Part shown: positions 22,555 through 24,471 of the stretch, in pieces
Position numbering within the stretch: the first letter of the stretch is position 1
Layout of the letters: each line of letters starts with the position of its first letter
Source of the DNA: a virus
Strand: one strand, 5' to 3'
Virus record (IMG/VR): IMGVR_UViG_3300011013_002877
Span: 1-24,471 of that record
DNA length: 24,471 nucleotides
Program-made: the position numbers and the translations under genes
Notes under the pieces: generated by a model
Seen by the model: only the letters and a program-made list of their open reading frames with translations
Told to the model about the DNA's origin: nothing
Databases searched by the model: none

Positions 22555-23112
22555 TTATTTGTCTATATCCATAACATTAACATCGTTTGGGTCCATAATT
22601 GAAACATCCTTTGTTAAGTTTTTTTCATTTATTTCCATGATAAACATTAAATCTCCTTTTTCAAGGTCAATAGCTGCTCCGTCATATCGATAGATTTCTG
22701 ATAAAGATGTTTCTATATCATTTTTAAACTCGTTGTGAAATTCGTTTATTGTCCACTGTAGTGCGTGTTCGACTGGCATCTTGTTGTCAAATATACTCGA
22801 AACTCTGATATAATGTGTGTCTTTTCTAAAAAGTACCAACATGGTAAACCCAGATTTTAAAAATCTTAACGCAATAAAATTTTTATCTTTCTTGAAAAAG
22901 TTTTGTTTCTTTACTAAGTAGTTGATTCCAACTTGCATTTTTCTCTGTAGTTGTGATAGTTTTATATTAGTGCGGTCTTCAATACGGGATATTAAATCAT
23001 GTTTATCCACATCATCATTAACTTCAACATCATATCCATCAGCTTTAAGGTTCCATGATTTTTTTACAATTTTAAGTGCTTCCTGTAACTTTAAATATCT
23101 TTTAAATCTCAT
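22555..23112 (-). CDS. Unknown protein, 185 aa, first gene of the minus-strand block
   Basis: ATG 23112 is chosen because AGAGGATAATA lies just upstream; an in-frame alternative start at 23142 would add ten basic residues and lacks a ribosome site. The N-terminal third is basic and helical (RFKRYLKLQEALKIVKKSW). The middle contains a beta-rich FIALRFLKSGFTMLVLF and an amphipathic HALQWTINEFHNEFKNDIET helix. The C-terminus is acidic (DPNDVNVMDIDK). No known motif is seen. It is driven, at least late, by the shared palindromic late promoter 48 nt upstream. Confidence 0.7.
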   Translation of the reverse strand: MRFKRYLKLQEALKIVKKSWNLKADGYDVEVNDDVDKHDLISRIEDRTNIKLSQLQRKMQVGINYLVKKQNFFKKDKNFIALRFLKSGFTMLVLFRKDTHYIRVSSIFDNKMPVEHALQWTINEFHNEFKNDIETSLSEIYRYDGAAIDLEKGDLMFIMEINEKNLTKDVSIMDPNDVNVMDIDK

Positions 23113-23160
23113 TATTATCCTCTTGTATTTTAATCTCCGCAATATTTGTTTATATGTATG

Positions 23161-23168
23161 TATTTATA
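23161..23168 (-). promoter_or_regulatory. Late promoter, minus-strand half of a bidirectional palindrome
   Basis: The palindrome TATTTATATAAATA (23161-23174) contains TATAAATA on both strands, overlapping by two bases. This half would serve the 185-aa gene, with a 48-nt gap to its ATG. Confidence 0.6.
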
Positions 23169-23174
23169 TAAATA
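23167..23174 (+). promoter_or_regulatory. Late promoter of gene 15
   Basis: An exact TATAAATA 18 nt before ATG 23193, followed by AAAAGG as ribosome site. In T4, gene 15 is transcribed late. The other strand of the same palindrome carries the opposing box. Confidence 0.78.
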
Positions 23175-23192
23175 AAAACAAAAGGCAACTAA

Positions 23193-24281
23193 ATGAGACC
23201 TCGTTTACATCACACAATTAGAAAGTATACTCTTGCAATGCTCGAAACCTTTAACGGGCTTTTTGTTGAGTTAGAAGGCAAAGATGATAACGGTGATACT
23301 ACTTACACATATAAAACAATACCTATTAAATACAGGTCTCGTGAAAAAATCAATCTCTTAGACGAAGTTGAAGAAAACCAATTATTAAATGGGAACTACA
23401 ATTTCTTACCAAGGACATCATTAACACTGAGCTCAATAGTAAAAAATAACGAAAGACAATCTAATAAATTCTGTAAAATTGCAACTAACGATTTTGGTGA
23501 ATTTGTGTACAATGCTGTTGCATATGATTTTGAATATGATTTGAGTATTATGTGTCGCGGCATGAATGAAGCCAGTAATGTGATTGAACAGATAACATAT
23601 AAATTTAATCCAACATATACTCTTCTCATAAATGAAATACCGAATCAAATAACACCTACTTCTGTTCCTATCCAATTAGTTGAGATAACTATGGAAGATT
23701 CCGAATACGAAGAAACAAGTACAAATATTGTCGTTGTTCAGGCGAGTATGATGTTAAAAGGTAACTTTTATGAGCCCGTTCGTGAGATGCACAAGGTTAA
23801 AAACTTTAAAATGTTTATGAACATGTGGTATTACAGTGATAAAAATGAAATGAATAGGGCTAAACTTTACGACTTTGATGTTATTAATGATATACCCGAA
23901 AATAACCCAGATGAACATATATTGTTGGATGATGATGGTGAATTTGGCCATATTTTACCAGTAATAACTGATATTATTATCACCGATCCACAAGATGACG
24001 AAACAATATTATCTGATGTCGTCAATGTTGGTGATAGCGTCCAGCTAATTGTTGAGCTTAAAGACCCCGATAATAAGTACTCGGAAATTCAATACTTATG
24101 GGATGTACCTTCTAGTGTTGTATTAACGAATAGCCCCTTAACATCCTATAATCACATAGACGACGGCTCGAGAAAAATATTTAATTGTAATTCCACTGGC
24201 ATAGTAGAAGTTAAAGTTATTGCACAAGATGTGTACGGTAACAATAGCAACTTGTTCATAAAACAGATTACTGTTGTTTAA
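23193..24281 (+). CDS. 15: Tail sheath stabiliser/terminator, T4 gp15-like, with C-terminal Ig/PKD-like domain
   Basis: 362 residues (T4 gp15: 272). The first 230 or so follow gp15: TIRKYTLAMLETFNGLFVE (T4 'SFRRYATLMGDLFSNIQIK'), IPIKYRSREKI (T4 'VPITYASKEHF'), FLPRTSLTL, a YDLSIMCRGMNEASNVIEQI stretch (T4 'YELSIFTRYEDDMFQIVEQI') and LKGNFYEPVRE (T4 'NGWMYPPV'). gp15 caps the contractile sheath and tail tube at the head-proximal end. Residues about 257-362 are an added beta-sandwich of Ig/PKD type, with DIIITDPQDDETILSDVVNV, VELKDPDN, YLWDV and VIAQDVYGN. Such domains decorate virions. ATG 23193 has AAAAGG with normal spacing. It is the only complete plus-strand gene of the window. Confidence 0.88.
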   Translation: MRPRLHHTIRKYTLAMLETFNGLFVELEGKDDNGDTTYTYKTIPIKYRSREKINLLDEVEENQLLNGNYNFLPRTSLTLSSIVKNNERQSNKFCKIATNDFGEFVYNAVAYDFEYDLSIMCRGMNEASNVIEQITYKFNPTYTLLINEIPNQITPTSVPIQLVEITMEDSEYEETSTNIVVVQASMMLKGNFYEPVREMHKVKNFKMFMNMWYYSDKNEMNRAKLYDFDVINDIPENNPDEHILLDDDGEFGHILPVITDIIITDPQDDETILSDVVNVGDSVQLIVELKDPDNKYSEIQYLWDVPSSVVLTNSPLTSYNHIDDGSRKIFNCNSTGIVEVKVIAQDVYGNNSNLFIKQITVV

Positions 24282-24431
24282 AACTAAAAGTTTATATAGT
24301 GTTCTTTACATAAACCCTTGGTATTTAAAGATATTTAGGAATTCAAGTTAAGTTCAAAACTAAAAGTTTATACAGTGTTCTTTTACATAAAACTCTAGAA
24401 ATTTTAAAATTTAAAGATATTGAAATTATAA
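24280..24431 (+). repeat. Two direct repeats downstream of gene 15
   Basis: Copies start at 24280 and 24357 (period 77). The best-conserved part is about 35 bases: AAAACTAAAAGTTTATA, T or C, AGTGTTCTTT, then ACATAAA. A looser part follows (ATTTAAAGATATT ... CAAGTTAA). Each begins with AAACT-AAA-AGTTT, a 5-bp inverted repeat. The second copy runs into the possible start of the next gene. They could be duplicated promoters or a terminator pair; nothing proves either. Confidence 0.65.
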
Positions 24432-24471
24432 ATGTCCAAGTTAAACCGATTAGATTTAGATACGACCAAAT
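24432..24471 (+). CDS. Possible start of the next plus-strand gene (partial)
   Basis: ATG 24432 opens a frame (MSKLNRLDLDTTK) that runs to the end of the window. There is no good Shine-Dalgarno; TATAAATG overlaps the start. With only 13 codons it is listed because gene spacing favours a gene here. Confidence 0.3.
   Translation, partial: MSKLNRLDLDTTK

Noticed and set aside
23396-23951. Several minus-strand frames of 65-80 codons opposite gene 15
   Set aside because: They are antisense shadows of a well-supported gene, with no ribosome sites or recognisable content.
24427-24434. TATAAATG as a late promoter for the next plus-strand gene
   Set aside because: It differs from the consensus at the last base and overlaps the putative start codon, so it cannot drive that gene from that ATG.

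Overview
The window reads as part of the genome of a large, AT-rich, T4-like contractile-tailed phage (myovirus); the host cannot be told from the sequence. The assignment rests on several proteins recognisable as T4-type: a UvsW helicase, a gp61-type primase, an RNase H/FEN nuclease, gp32 single-stranded DNA-binding protein, gp45 sliding clamp, a short gp23/gp24-type capsid protein and a gp15 tail-sheath terminator. Exact copies of the T4 late-promoter box TATAAATA sit a fixed 17-19 nt in front of three genes. Genes are tightly packed, often with an AAAGGA-type Shine-Dalgarno, and several start with TTG.

Layout. From about 23.1 kb down to base 1 every gene is on the minus strand. In transcription order they are: two unknown proteins; PIN-PhoH encoded as two ORFs; an acidic 84-aa protein; a ParM-like actin; an RCC1-repeat protein; a small gamma-glutamylcyclotransferase-like protein; the gp45 clamp; a free-standing Vsr-like homing endonuclease; gp32; RNase H; primase; an unknown protein; thioredoxin; a small coiled-coil protein; a Cas4/RecB-like nuclease; the gp23-like capsid protein; a 923-aa primase-like/origin-binding helicase; a 64-aa protein; a C-terminal TnpB-like remnant; Hsp20; UvsW; and a beta-class DNA methyltransferase that runs off the left edge. 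From 23.19 kb rightwards the plus strand carries gp15, with a bidirectional late promoter between it and the minus-strand block. A pair of direct repeats follows gp15.

Most striking system. The window holds three protein-splicing elements, all without a recognisable endonuclease domain. PhoH is physically broken inside its ATP-binding P-loop by an atypically split intein. The N-half ORF ends with the intein start (first Cys 263) plus a helix-turn-helix-like extension. The C-half ORF has its own ribosome site and start, and begins with the rest of the intein, ending HN before Ser. A second, contiguous mini-intein (149 aa) lies in the Walker B box of the same C-half. A third mini-intein (150 aa) interrupts UvsW at exactly the equivalent P-loop position (G^SGK), and its C-terminal part resembles the PhoH split intein. 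Functional PhoH would therefore need one trans-splice and one cis-splice. The only recognisable endonuclease here is the Vsr-like (EDxHD-type) protein between the clamp and gp32, a family previously reported with split-intein fractured genes. A trans-acting homing partnership is an inference.

Working together: the block is essentially a replication/recombination module (clamp, SSB, primase, flap/RNase H nuclease, branch-migration helicase, origin-type helicase, Cas4-like nuclease). It is interleaved with host-takeover or accessory genes (PhoH, ParM, RCC1, thioredoxin, Hsp20, methyltransferase) and with mobile DNA (endonuclease gene, inteins, TnpB remnant).
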